A stretch of 36,057 bases of DNA, taken from a virus. Below are positions 1 through 7,984 of the stretch, in pieces. The stretch is from the IMG/VR virus record IMGVR_UViG_3300046001_000289, positions 1-36,057 of that record. The stretch is one strand, 5' to 3'. Every line of letters starts with the position of its first letter. Within the stretch, counting starts at the first letter, position 1. The notes beneath the pieces were generated by a model, which searched no databases, was not told where the DNA came from, and was given only the letters and a program-made list of their open reading frames with translations. The translations under genes were made by a program, and so were the position numbers.

Positions 1-126
1 AAGGGTGGTGACGTTAAAACGTCGCTTGAGTTCGGCAAGTTCTTCTTGGTAGGTGTAGGCGATGATGGTGTTGGCATGTTGGTTTTCGTTCAATAGTTCT
101 TCTAATCTTTCAAACTTGTGCATGCT
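1..126. repeat. Terminal direct repeat, left copy
   Basis: These 126 bases are identical to 35931-36056; the match stops at base 127 (g here, c at 36057, the last base of the window). Both copies lie in the same helicase gene, which reads in frame across the join. The repeat therefore marks a circular or circularly permuted molecule cut at an arbitrary point, most likely an assembler overlap rather than a biological terminal repeat. The non-redundant genome is about 35,930 bp. Confidence 0.9.
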
Positions 127-1020
127 GTACCAAATTGGACGCTGGCTAGATACAAACTTGCCAGGCGACTCAGACGGCGTGGTCGTCGTGTCGTAAACAA
201 AACCTGACGCCAGTTGCTGTAGCTTGCCCGTGACAACTGCGGCGTTGACAGCTGTGATGCCTTCCAGCACAAAGTCTTTTTTCATTGTGTTGTACGACGT
301 CATGTCCATCGTGCAGGCCAACTCAACTGTATGCAACGGCGGCAACTTGTCCTTATACTCGCCTGCCTCCAAGACAAATGTGGCAGGCTTAATTACGTCC
401 ATGACCTTCTGAAGCGACCCTACTCTAGGCGCCCATTCGCCAAACTCTTTATTGATCAGCACAAAGTATTGCTGCATGAACGCGCCTTTGGATCGGCCAA
501 GCAATGACTGGTCGACGATCTTGCACTGGCCAAAGACGTCTTCTAAACCGTTGCTGGTGAATGAGCCGGTCAAGCCCCAGCGCGTCGTCATGGGGTCAAC
601 CACTTTAAGGAACGCCTTGAAGCGTGTGCCTGATGGATTCTTTAATCTAGTTAGTTCGTCAAACACCACGCCATCAAAATTTAATTTTTGTTCGGCCAGC
701 CATTGCAAGTTGTCGTAGTTGGTCACGACCACTTGGGCGTTGCTCTTGAGGGCGTCCAAGCGCTGCTTAGGTGTGCCAACGCACAGAGCCATGCTGATGC
801 GGTCAGCCCACTTGGGGCGCTCAACTGGCCACACGTCTGTGCAGACGCGCTTAGGCGCCAGCACCAGCCAACGCTTGACGTGGCCGTCGCGGATCATCTC
901 CCACATGGCCGTCAGCGTGATGGCGGTCTTACCCGCGCCCACTGGCGCCAAGATCATGGCGCGGTCATGCTCAAAGAGAAAGTCAGCGGCTGTCTCTTGA
1001 TACGGTCGTAATGAAACCAT
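1..1020 (-). CDS. SNF2/DEAD-type superfamily 2 helicase, N-terminal 340 codons
   Basis: Reading down from the ATG at 1020 the frame stays open to base 1 and continues at 35930-35631, giving a 439-aa protein. It is an SF2 ATPase of the SNF2-like type common in phage replication modules, probably remodelling or unwinding DNA near forks or recombination intermediates. Visible motifs are the Q-motif-like start VSLRPYQ, Walker A GAGKT (28-32, K31), motif Ia LVLAPKRV, VTNYDNL, motif II DELT (D121, E122; DExx rather than DEAH) and motif III LTGSFTS. The C-terminal motifs are in the right-hand piece. The start overlaps the end of the VRR-NUC gene by 38 nt, so the two are probably translated from one message. 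VRR-NUC beside a SNF2 helicase is a recurrent phage pairing. The gene looks split only because the circular map was opened here. Confidence 0.9.
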   Translation of the reverse strand, partial: MVSLRPYQETAADFLFEHDRAMILAPVGAGKTAITLTAMWEMIRDGHVKRWLVLAPKRVCTDVWPVERPKWADRISMALCVGTPKQRLDALKSNAQVVVTNYDNLQWLAEQKLNFDGVVFDELTRLKNPSGTRFKAFLKVVDPMTTRWGLTGSFTSNGLEDVFGQCKIVDQSLLGRSKGAFMQQYFVLINKEFGEWAPRVGSLQKVMDVIKPATFVLEAGEYKDKLPPLHTVELACTMDMTSYNTMKKDFVLEGITAVNAAVVTGKLQQLASGFVYDTTTTPSESPGKFVSSQRPIWYSMHKFERLEELLNENQHANTIIAYTYQEELAELKRRFNVTTL

Positions 1021-1270
1021 CAATTTGTTCCTTAGTCCATAAACACGCATAGTTCTGACGCAGTAGCGCCATCTCTGTCTGAAATAGTTTTTGCAGTTCA
1101 CTCAATCTGCCGCCTTTGGTTTTCAATTCCACAAACCACGTTTGACCATCGGGTAAACACGCAATGCGATCTGCTACACCTTTGCGTCCAGGCGAAGTAA
1201 ACTTCCAAGTCCGGCCACCAATGCGCTGCACCGCCCAATCAAAATAAACTTCAATTTCTTTTTCTTTCAT
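983..1270 (-). CDS. VRR-NUC domain nuclease
   Basis: A 95-aa stand-alone VRR-NUC protein of the PD-(D/E)XK nuclease superfamily; members of this type act as structure-specific or nicking nucleases. Visible catalytic pattern: E7 in the first helix, D34 in GVADR, E48-x-K50 in FVELK and Q60 in SELQK, which is essentially the whole VRR-NUC core. I chose the ATG at 1270 because the domain begins there; an in-frame extension to 1336 adds a hydrophobic stretch with no ribosome site and runs across the promoter. The start has no convincing Shine-Dalgarno sequence and lies only a few bases below a good -10 box, so the message may be leaderless. First gene of the leftward early unit; overlaps the helicase start. 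Confidence 0.85.
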   Translation of the reverse strand: MKEKEIEVYFDWAVQRIGGRTWKFTSPGRKGVADRIACLPDGQTWFVELKTKGGRLSELQKLFQTEMALLRQNYACLWTKEQIDGFITTVSRDSR

Positions 1271-1277
1271 GTTGTAA

Positions 1278-1305
1278 AGTATACATGTAAAAAAGATTTG
1301 CACAA
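1278..1305 (-). promoter_or_regulatory. Sigma70-like promoter for leftward unit
   Basis: Reading leftwards, -35 TTGTGC (1300-1305), a 16-bp spacer and -10 TATACT (1278-1283). Transcription would start about 7 bases on, almost at the ATG of the VRR-NUC gene (1270). The -35 box overlaps that of the opposing rightward promoter. Confidence 0.55.
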
Positions 1306-1326
1306 CAATTATTTCTGTGCTAACAT
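1298..1326 (+). promoter_or_regulatory. Sigma70-like promoter for rightward early unit
   Basis: -35 TTGCAC (1298-1303), a 17-bp spacer and an extended -10 TGCTAACAT whose hexamer is 1321-1326. It sits 27 bp upstream of the first rightward gene (ATG 1353, with AAAGGA at 1343-1348). Its -35 overlaps the leftward -35 by four bases, so both polymerases probably cannot bind at once. Confidence 0.6.
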
Positions 1327-1352
1327 TCAAGTTCAACTCAGTAAAGGACAGT

Positions 1353-2480
1353 ATGCTTCACTCAAATATCGTCGGCGGTAGCACCGCCAAGCGCGTCATC
1401 AACTGCCCAGGCAGTGTGGCGCTGGTGCAGAAAATGCCGCCAAGACCTTCAAGCAAATACGCTGACGAAGGCACACTCCTACACAACGTCATGGCCGAAC
1501 TCATCATGGGTGATGAAGCCCCTGAGCATTACATTGGCGCACGTTACGAAGACCAAGTTTTGACGCAAGAATTGATTGATAATAAAATCAAACCAGCACT
1601 GGAGGCGCTAGATGCAATCGACCCACAGCGAGTCATGGAAATCGAGGCCGAGACAAGCGTCAATTTTGGTGACTTGCTTGACGGCGTGTTTGGGTCTACT
1701 GACCTTATTGGTCGTCTTGGCAATCGTGCCGTTGTATTGGATTGGAAATTCGGTGACGGCGTTATGGTCGAGGTTGAGGAAAACCCACAGTTGATGTTCT
1801 ACGCGGCTGCTGCCATGCGCACGCCAGAAGCGCAGTGGGCATTTGAGGGTGTGACTGAGATTGAGTGCGTCATTGTGCAACCGCCTGAAGTGCGTCGCTG
1901 GGTGACAACGCCTGCGCGCATTGCTGAGTTTGAATTGCAGTTGGTGCAGGCGGTCAAGCAGGCAGAGAAGCCAGACGCAAAGCTGGCCGTGGGCGATCAC
2001 TGCAAGTGGTGTGCTGCCAAGCCCATCTGCCCCAAGATGACCGGCGCTGTTGACCGCGCATTGAAGGTGCAGATTGACGCTCTGCCGGCTGCGCAGATCA
2101 GCACCTACCTTAAAAACGCTGACATGCTTGAGGAATGGATCAAAGACTTGCGCGCTCTTGCATTGCAGATGCTTGAGTCTGGCGCCAAGTTACCCGAATA
2201 CAAACTGGTGGCCAAGCGTGCCATCCGGTCATGGTCAGACGACGAGAAAGCGAAAGTCGCTTTGTTCGCGTGTGGCCTCACAGAATCTGAAGTGATAGAG
2301 ACAACTGTCGTCTCCCCCGCCAAGGCCGAAAAGGCGCTTAAAAAGCGCAAGATCGGCCTACCGGAAGACCTCGTGGTCGCCATTTCTTCAGGTAACACTT
2401 TGGCAAGCGTGGATGATCCACGACCCGAAGTAATGCTCTTGGGTAAGCAATTAAACGCTGCCCTTTCTAAACTACAGTAA
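1353..2480 (+). CDS. DUF2800-type RecB-like nuclease
   Basis: 375 aa, matching what I know of DUF2800, a phage family in the Cas4/RecB branch of PD-(D/E)XK nucleases and a regular neighbour of phage family A polymerases. It opens with the typical SNIVGGSTAKRVINCPGS stretch. The nuclease core is visible as D117 (GSTDLIG) and D130-W-K132 (VLDWKFG). A cysteine group C217-x2-C220-x5-C226 follows, like the C-terminal cysteines of an Fe-S cluster in Cas4/AddB-type nucleases. The start at 1353 has AAAGGA four bases upstream; an in-frame ATG at 1317 lies inside the promoter and is rejected. Probable role: processing DNA ends or recombination intermediates during replication. First gene of a four-gene operon. 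Confidence 0.8.
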   Translation: MLHSNIVGGSTAKRVINCPGSVALVQKMPPRPSSKYADEGTLLHNVMAELIMGDEAPEHYIGARYEDQVLTQELIDNKIKPALEALDAIDPQRVMEIEAETSVNFGDLLDGVFGSTDLIGRLGNRAVVLDWKFGDGVMVEVEENPQLMFYAAAAMRTPEAQWAFEGVTEIECVIVQPPEVRRWVTTPARIAEFELQLVQAVKQAEKPDAKLAVGDHCKWCAAKPICPKMTGAVDRALKVQIDALPAAQISTYLKNADMLEEWIKDLRALALQMLESGAKLPEYKLVAKRAIRSWSDDEKAKVALFACGLTESEVIETTVVSPAKAEKALKKRKIGLPEDLVVAISSGNTLASVDDPRPEVMLLGKQLNAALSKLQ

Positions 2481-2488
2481 GGAAAATC

Positions 2489-3145
2489 ATGTCAAATTTA
2501 GTAACCTTCTCTCAAGCAAACTTGCCTGCCGTTTCAACTTTGTCTAGCGCTTTGCGTTCGATCCAAGCCGAGGTCGGCCCAGCCGGTGTTGTCATTATCA
2601 AGATGGACAAGACTGGCCACTGGGTCTTCGGTGCAGATCAAACCGAAGCGGAAGACGACGCTGTTTGGGCAGTTAATCCTTTCTCATTTGTGCATGGATT
2701 CATCGCTTGGGGCGATGGCGAAGTGCTGGGTGAGAAGATGGTGTCCGTCAGCCACCCATTGCCTGAGTTAGATGAGGCGCCACCTTCAGCCAAAAAAGGT
2801 TGGGAAACTCAAGTCGGCATGTCACTCAAGTGCATCTCTGGCGAAGACAAGGGCATGGAAGCGCGCTTCACCACCACGTCAGTGGGCGGTAAGCGTGCGG
2901 TTCAGACCTTGGCCGTGGCCTTGGCCGAGCAGGTCGAGAAAGACCAAACTAAGCCAGTGCCAGTCGTGCGTCTGAAAAAAGACCACTACGCTCACAAATC
3001 CTACGGCAAAATCTACACCCCAGTGTTTGAAGTTGTTGAATGGGTAAGCATGGATGGCGAGACACCAAAGGCCGATGAGCCAGCTTGGCCAACAGCCGAA
3101 CAGGAAGCTGCTAAAGCGCCTGCACGCCGCCGCCGTTTAGCGTAA
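2489..3145 (+). CDS. Probable ssDNA-binding-like replication protein
   Basis: 218 aa, preceded by GGAAA, 8 nt after the DUF2800 gene and before the polymerase. In related phages this slot is held by a single-stranded DNA-binding-like protein (DUF2815 type), so I infer that role; I see no diagnostic motif. The protein has a predicted beta-rich N-terminal half containing VVIIKMDKTGHWVFGAD and FVHGFIAWGDGEVLG, a basic middle (HYAHKSYGKIYTPVFEVVEW) and an acidic/proline linker ending in the basic tail ARRRRLA. The tail differs from the acidic tip of typical bacterial SSB. No signal peptide or membrane segment. Confidence 0.6.
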   Translation: MSNLVTFSQANLPAVSTLSSALRSIQAEVGPAGVVIIKMDKTGHWVFGADQTEAEDDAVWAVNPFSFVHGFIAWGDGEVLGEKMVSVSHPLPELDEAPPSAKKGWETQVGMSLKCISGEDKGMEARFTTTSVGGKRAVQTLAVALAEQVEKDQTKPVPVVRLKKDHYAHKSYGKIYTPVFEVVEWVSMDGETPKADEPAWPTAEQEAAKAPARRRRLA

Positions 3146-3152
3146 CTTTCTG

Positions 3153-3173
3153 ATGGGCGTTATGAGCGCCCAT
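3153..3173 (+). other. Intercistronic hairpin before the polymerase gene
   Basis: Perfect 7-bp stem ATGGGCG/CGCCCAT (3153-3159 with 3167-3173) and a 7-nt loop, placed between the ssDNA-binding-like gene and the ribosome site of the polymerase (AAAGGAGA before ATG 3190). There is no T-tract, so it is more likely an mRNA processing or stability element or attenuator than a terminator. Confidence 0.4.
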
Positions 3174-3189
3174 TGGAAAGGAGACGCCA

Positions 3190-5082
3190 ATGCTTTGGTT
3201 AGATTTTGAAACGCGCAGTATGTGCGACTTACGCGCCAAAGGCGTGTACAACTATGCGCAGGATGCAAGCACCGACGTGTTGTGCATGTCGTATGCGTTT
3301 GACGACGAAGACGTGGTGACTTGGGTTCCCCCGGAGCCATTCCCAACGCGTGTGCGCAACTTTACCGGCCAGATCAGGGCGCACAACGCAGCGTTTGAGC
3401 GCCTGATTTTTTGGTATGTATTACAAATAGATTTTAAGTTGGAGCAGTTTTATTGCACTGCAACACAAGCCCGCGCCAACTGCGCGCCTGGCAGTCTGGA
3501 AGACGTTGGCCGCTTTGCTGGCGCGTCCATGAAAAAAGATCACAGAGGCGCGCAGCTGATCCGCTTGATGTGCGTGCCGCCATTCAAAGACTCGCCAGAA
3601 CTGATGGCCGAGATGATTAAGTATTGTGAGCAAGACGTGCGCGCCATGCGTGCAATCAGCAAGGGCATGCGCGACTTGTCAGCTGAGGAACTGCTGGACT
3701 ATCACGTCAACGAGAAGATCAACGACAGGGGCGTGCTGGTGGACGTACCGCTGTGCCACGCCGCAGTCAAGTACGCGTCAGACGAACTAATCGAGATTGA
3801 AGAAATTGTCAAGGAAGTTACCGAGGGCGCTATCACCAGCGTTCGCAGCCCCCGCATGCGTGAGTGGGTCTGGGATCGCGTGGACGAAGAAGCGCGCAAG
3901 CTGATGCAAAAGGACGACAAGGTCAGCATTGACAAAACCGTAAGAGCCAACCTTTTAAACTGTGATGGAGTACCACCCGATGTTCAAGAAGTCATTCAAT
4001 GCGCAGACGACCTCTGGGCTTCGTCAGTCGCAAAATTCAGCCGACTTGCCGCTTTGGCAGATGTTGAAGATGAGCGAGTCCGAGGAGCGTTTGTATTTGC
4101 AGGCGGCTCTGCAACAGGCCGCGCATCATCCTACGGCGCCCAAGTCCATAACTTCACCCGCAAGTGCGCAGAGCAGCCCGACGACGTCAGGCACGCTATG
4201 GTCAGAGGACACGCAATCGTCCCTCGGTATGGAAAGCGCGTTACCGATGTTCTCAAAGGTATGCTCAGACCTGCCATCATCCCCGCCGCAGGCAAGCACC
4301 TTGTTGTGGCCGACTGGTCGGCCATCGAAGCGCGGGTCAACCCGTGGCTCTCAGGACGCGGCGCCAATAAACTGGAACTATTCCGCAGTGGGGAAGACGT
4401 CTATAAAGTTAATGCAGCCGCGACGTTCAACATTCGCGTCGATGACGTCACCGACGACCAGCGCCAAATTGGCAAGGTTCAAGAACTTGCCTGCGGATTT
4501 GCTGGCGGCGTGGGCGCTTTTGCTGCTATGGGCAGGGCTTATGGGATCAGTCTTCCTGAGCCAGTTGCCAAACGCATGGTGGATGGCTGGCGGCGCGCTA
4601 ATTCTTGGAGCGTTCCTTATTGGTCGGCGCTTGAGGACGCATATACCAGAGCAATGCGAAACAAAGGGCGCGAGTTCAAAGCCGGCCTTATAACATATTT
4701 GTACGATGGTCTGCACTTGTGGTATGCCCTACCCTCTGGCCGTATTTTGTGCTACCCCTATGCCAAACTGGAATCAGAGGGCGTCAGTTATGCCAAAGCG
4801 GCATGGAAGCCGGCGCAAGATGCAAAAGAATGGCCACGCGCCCGTCTGTGGAAAGGCTTGGCATGTGAAAATGTAACGCAGGCAGTGGCCAACGATTTGC
4901 TTCGCCACGCCCTGCGCCAACTCGACGACGTTGTGCTGCATGTGCATGATGAGATTGTATTAGAGACGGCGAACCTCAACGCCGCAGAAGAATTAAAACG
5001 TGTGATGTGTACAGCGCCAGCATGGGCAGACGGCCTGCCTTTGAACGCTGAAGTAGAAACTATGAAAAGGTATGGCAAATGA
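3190..5082 (+). CDS. Family A DNA polymerase with 3'-5' exonuclease domain
   Basis: 630 aa, the phage replicative polymerase. The N-terminal 3'-5' proofreading domain shows ExoI LDFET (D5, E7), ExoII-like AHNAAFE and ExoIII-like YCEQDV. The polymerase domain has motif A VADWSAIEAR with catalytic D375, motif B RQIGKVQELACGF (K429) and motif C LHVHDE (D587, E588). All catalytic residues are present; there is no 5'-3' exonuclease domain, as usual for phage enzymes of this length. AAAGGAGA gives a strong ribosome site. The stop overlaps the next start in ATGA, so primase-helicase translation is probably coupled to the polymerase. Confidence 0.95.
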   Translation: MLWLDFETRSMCDLRAKGVYNYAQDASTDVLCMSYAFDDEDVVTWVPPEPFPTRVRNFTGQIRAHNAAFERLIFWYVLQIDFKLEQFYCTATQARANCAPGSLEDVGRFAGASMKKDHRGAQLIRLMCVPPFKDSPELMAEMIKYCEQDVRAMRAISKGMRDLSAEELLDYHVNEKINDRGVLVDVPLCHAAVKYASDELIEIEEIVKEVTEGAITSVRSPRMREWVWDRVDEEARKLMQKDDKVSIDKTVRANLLNCDGVPPDVQEVIQCADDLWASSVAKFSRLAALADVEDERVRGAFVFAGGSATGRASSYGAQVHNFTRKCAEQPDDVRHAMVRGHAIVPRYGKRVTDVLKGMLRPAIIPAAGKHLVVADWSAIEARVNPWLSGRGANKLELFRSGEDVYKVNAAATFNIRVDDVTDDQRQIGKVQELACGFAGGVGAFAAMGRAYGISLPEPVAKRMVDGWRRANSWSVPYWSALEDAYTRAMRNKGREFKAGLITYLYDGLHLWYALPSGRILCYPYAKLESEGVSYAKAAWKPAQDAKEWPRARLWKGLACENVTQAVANDLLRHALRQLDDVVLHVHDEIVLETANLNAAEELKRVMCTAPAWADGLPLNAEVETMKRYGK

Positions 5083-7367
5083 ACTTTCTTGATTTTTTAA
5101 TTTCTTTGGCGCCAGAGGGTGAGACTGCGCTGATCGTGCGTCAAAAGCCCATTGGCAAAGAACTGCAATTCCACGCAGATGGTGCGATCAAATGCACATG
5201 GCCGGCTATGTTGCCTACCGCACGCATTAAAGACGACTGGGCGATCTACGGCAACACGGCCAGTTTTATCATCGACCGCTTTAAAGACGGCCACGTCAGC
5301 GCCAGCGCGGTTAACTGTGAGTATGTGCTGGTCATGGTGCTAGATGACGTGGGCACGAAGGCGGCCATCCCGCCACTTGAGCCTACATGGAAGATCGAGA
5401 CGTCTGAGGGGTCATTCCAGTGGGGCTACGCGTTCTCAGAGCAGCCCACAAAGGCCGACTTCAGCGCGGCCATCAAAGCCATTGCCGACGCGGGTTACAC
5501 CGACAAGGGCGCCATTAACGCCGTGCGCAATTTCCGCTTGCCTGGTTCGATCAACTTGAAACCAGACCGCAACAACTTCGCCGCCAAGCTGGTAGAGTTT
5601 CACCCAGCGCGTGACTTTACATTGGACCAAATTTGTGACGCGCTTGGCGTAGTGCCCGCGCCTGCTGACTCTGTTGGGTTCAAGCCGATCCGCTTGTCAG
5701 ATGACGGCGCCGACGATGTAATGGCGTGGCTTAGTGGCCAGGGCCTGCTACTGTCTAAACCCAATCAAGAAGGCTGGGCCGGCGTGATGTGCCCCAATTC
5801 AGCCGAGCATACCGACGGCAACCCTGAAGGCCGTTACATGCCCGCCAACCGCGCTTACTGCTGCCTGCACAGTCATTGCGTTGAATACGGCTCTAGCGCG
5901 TTTCTGGAGTGGGTGTCAGAGAACGGCGGCCCCAAGCACGCCCCTGGCTTACGTGATGAACTGCTGACCTTGGCCATGGATCAAGCCCTGTCCAAGATCA
6001 AGCCAACCGAAGCATTCCCCGACGCGGCGGCGGCCATCATCGCCGAGGTCGAGCGCAAAGAACTGGGCCGCGTTGAGAAGGCGCAGTGGTATGAGCGCTT
6101 CGCCTATATTCAGGACGACGAGTCCTATTTTGATATGCAAGACCGCCGTGAGGTGTCGCGCAGCACTTTCAACGCTCTGTTTCGTCACATATCTTGCAAT
6201 TCGATCCATGGCAAGCGCCCTAAGGTCGAGGCGTCAATTTGCTTTGATGAGAACCGCCAAAAGCATGGCGCCAAGGCGCTTGTGGGCATCACTTACGCCG
6301 CCGGCGAATCGGTCATTGTGGCCCGTGATGGTGACCTGTACGGCAACCGCTGGCGCGATGCTCGGCCCCCAGTGGCCGCCGGTGACATTGGCTTGTGGAT
6401 GGATCATTGCAAAACGCTTGTGCCTGATCAGCGCGAACTTGATCACATTTTGAACGTGATGGCCTTTAAAATTCAATTTCCCGGCATCAAGATCAATCAT
6501 GCCGTGCTGCATGGCGGCGACCAGGGGTCTGGAAAAGACACCATGTGGGCGCCGTTCATTTGGGCCGTTTGTGGCCCCCACCTTAAAAACCGTGGCCTGC
6601 TAGACAATGACACCATGAGCAGCCAATTTGGCTATGCCCTGGAATCTGAAATTTTAATTTTGAATGAGTTGAAAGAACCGGACGCCAAAGAGCGCCGAGC
6701 GCTGGCCAACAAATTAAAGCCGATCATCGCCGCGCCGCCTGAAATGCTGACAGTGAACCGCAAGGGCCTGCACCCTTACCAGATGGCGAACCGCGTGTTC
6801 GTGCTGGCGTTTTCCAATGACCCCGTGCCGATTAGCTTAGATTCTCAGGATCGCCGCTGGATGTGCGTCTGGTCGCACGCCCCGCGTATGACCGTCGACG
6901 CTGCCACCAAAATGTGGGCATGGTACAAAGCCGGAGGGTTTGCGGCCGTGGGCGCCTGGCTGCATGCCCGCGACGTCTCCGCGTTTAACCCTGGCGCTGC
7001 GCCCATGATGACCGAGTTTAAATTGAACTTGGTCGAGCATGGCATGAGCATGGCCGAATCGTATTTGGTGGAACTTATGCGCGGGCGCCTGGGCGAATTT
7101 TCAAAAGGCGTGGTGGCGTCTCCCTTCCATGCATTGTGTGACCGCGTGGCTGGCGCCGCTCCGGCCGGTGTGAAGGTTCCCCAGCCGGCCCTTCTGCATG
7201 CGCTTAAAGAGGCTGGCTGGGTCGATCTTGGCCGCGTCGCGTCGGGTGACTTTCAAAGTAAAAAACACATGTTTTGTGCGCCAGAGATGGCCGGCCGGCC
7301 TAAATCAGAATTGCGCCGCATGGTCGAGGATATACCGGCGCCCCTGGCCGTGCGCTTGGTGAAGTAA
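5079..7367 (+). CDS. Primase-helicase (D5/DUF5906-like SF3 ATPase)
   Basis: 762 aa. The N-terminal half looks like an archaeo-eukaryotic-type primase (RepB/PrimPol-like): VMVLDDVGTK, SFQWGYAF and NFRLPGSINLKP are its usual landmarks. A Zn-binding-like patch follows: C238, H244, C261/C262, H264, C267. The C-terminal half is an SF3-type helicase with Walker A GGDQGSGKDT (K486), Walker B-like ILILNE (E530), and SNDPVPISLDSQDRRW containing a sensor/arginine segment. It should open the origin, prime and unwind, and is the natural candidate to recognise the iteron region at 9.7-10.1 kb. Last gene of the rightward early operon; the stop abuts the 7366-7395 terminator. Confidence 0.85.
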   Translation: MNFLDFLISLAPEGETALIVRQKPIGKELQFHADGAIKCTWPAMLPTARIKDDWAIYGNTASFIIDRFKDGHVSASAVNCEYVLVMVLDDVGTKAAIPPLEPTWKIETSEGSFQWGYAFSEQPTKADFSAAIKAIADAGYTDKGAINAVRNFRLPGSINLKPDRNNFAAKLVEFHPARDFTLDQICDALGVVPAPADSVGFKPIRLSDDGADDVMAWLSGQGLLLSKPNQEGWAGVMCPNSAEHTDGNPEGRYMPANRAYCCLHSHCVEYGSSAFLEWVSENGGPKHAPGLRDELLTLAMDQALSKIKPTEAFPDAAAAIIAEVERKELGRVEKAQWYERFAYIQDDESYFDMQDRREVSRSTFNALFRHISCNSIHGKRPKVEASICFDENRQKHGAKALVGITYAAGESVIVARDGDLYGNRWRDARPPVAAGDIGLWMDHCKTLVPDQRELDHILNVMAFKIQFPGIKINHAVLHGGDQGSGKDTMWAPFIWAVCGPHLKNRGLLDNDTMSSQFGYALESEILILNELKEPDAKERRALANKLKPIIAAPPEMLTVNRKGLHPYQMANRVFVLAFSNDPVPISLDSQDRRWMCVWSHAPRMTVDAATKMWAWYKAGGFAAVGAWLHARDVSAFNPGAAPMMTEFKLNLVEHGMSMAESYLVELMRGRLGEFSKGVVASPFHALCDRVAGAAPAGVKVPQPALLHALKEAGWVDLGRVASGDFQSKKHMFCAPEMAGRPKSELRRMVEDIPAPLAVRLVK

Positions 7368-7395
7368 AAAAAAGGCCCCTATCGCTAGGGGCCTT
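7366..7395. terminator. Rho-independent terminator between convergent units
   Basis: Perfect 9-bp stem AAGGCCCCT/AGGGGCCTT (7372-7380 with 7387-7395), 6-nt loop. Eight A residues at 7366-7373 give a full U-tract for leftward transcripts, while rightward only TT follows. It is thus strong for the minus-strand accessory operon and weaker for the primase-helicase operon. Confidence 0.85.
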
Positions 7396-7411
7396 GTGAG
7401 GATGGCAACTG

Positions 7412-7471
7412 CTACAGATCTAGCAGAATGATCAGTAGCCCAGCCAGTATAAGGGCGATTAGTAAAACCAT
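7412..7471 (-). CDS. 19-aa hydrophobic membrane microprotein (candidate)
   Basis: ATG at 7471 overlaps the TGA of the preceding gene (TGATG), so translation can be coupled. The product is MVLLIALILAGLLIILLDL followed by TAG: one membrane helix with almost nothing outside it, apart from a single acidic residue near the end. The stop is 16 nt before the terminator stem, making it the last cistron of the operon. No family recognised. Such peptides may bind and modulate a larger membrane protein; this is inference. The uninterrupted hydrophobic run and the overlap argue for a real gene, but 20 codons can arise by chance. Confidence 0.5.
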   Translation of the reverse strand: MVLLIALILAGLLIILLDL

Positions 7472-7686
7472 CAATAAGCGCTCCGCATCGCTTCCATGGC
7501 CCCGCTTTGCATAAGCCGGCGCGCTTCGGGGCCTTCAGCCAGGGCCATTTTGTATTCATGCTCTGACACTTGGCCGCGCTCATACCTAAACCCAAGATCA
7601 ACGTAATAATGGTCGGCATACGTGAGCGGCGCCCACGGCGCGATTATTTCCCGCATGAGCGGGTGTAGATTATCCTTCGTTTTCAT
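7471..7686 (-). CDS. Small conserved-type phage protein, 71 aa, unknown
   Basis: Start at 7686 with GGAGA eight bases upstream; overlaps the end of the preceding gene by 17 nt. A soluble, roughly neutral protein starting MKTKDNLHPLMREIIAPWAPL and rich in aromatic residues (Y24, Y27, Y28, F33, Y35). The C-terminal half, VSEHEYKMALAEGPEARRLM, is predicted helical. No recognised domain. Eighth gene of the leftward accessory operon, so probably an early protein that acts on the host or its defences (inferred from position only). Confidence 0.7.
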   Translation of the reverse strand: MKTKDNLHPLMREIIAPWAPLTYADHYYVDLGFRYERGQVSEHEYKMALAEGPEARRLMQSGAMEAMRSAY

Positions 7687-7984
7687 ATGTATCGTCTCCG
7701 GTGTAATAGGTGGTCGGCGCTTCGTTTAGATTTTCATAGAAGCCGGTTAACGTGTTTTCGCCGCCGTACGGCGCGCCCCGGCCCTGGTGGCCCCGGCCAC
7801 TGTTTAGCGCGTAATAGCGCGTCACATAGTCGGCCGTAGAATAAAAATAGTCAGGAAAATAACGGCGCTCCGGACCCTTACTTTTTACGGTCCTATGCTT
7901 ACCGGTGCATTTTGCATGATCCGCAAAAATGTCACGGTCGTCGTTGATTTTGTAGGCCGTGCGGCCAATAGTCACGGTTTTCAT
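7670..7984 (-). CDS. Small phage protein, 104 aa, Tyr/Gly-rich, unknown
   Basis: The ATG at 7984 lies in an ATGA overlap with the upstream gene and has GAGGA nine bases before it; an upstream TTG at 7993 in frame is too close to that site. MKTVTIGRTAYKINDD begins a likely beta-rich N-terminus. The middle is very rich in tyrosine and arginine (RRYFPDYFYSTADYVTRYYA) and the C-terminus is acidic with low complexity (TTYYTGDDTYENEG). No recognised domain, signal or membrane segment. Part of the accessory operon. Confidence 0.7.
   Translation of the reverse strand: MKTVTIGRTAYKINDDRDIFADHAKCTGKHRTVKSKGPERRYFPDYFYSTADYVTRYYALNSGRGHQGRGAPYGGENTLTGFYENLNEAPTTYYTGDDTYENEG

Noticed and set aside
688-1011. 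Overlapping plus-strand ORFs across the helicase gene
   Set aside because: The minus-strand helicase with all SF2 motifs explains this region.
3962-4693. 243-aa plus-strand ORF within the polymerase gene
   Set aside because: Overlaps the catalytic domain in another frame; composition and lack of a ribosome site mark it as a shadow.
6234-6581. 115-aa minus-strand ORF inside the primase-helicase
   Set aside because: Antisense to the Walker A region of a well-supported gene, no context.
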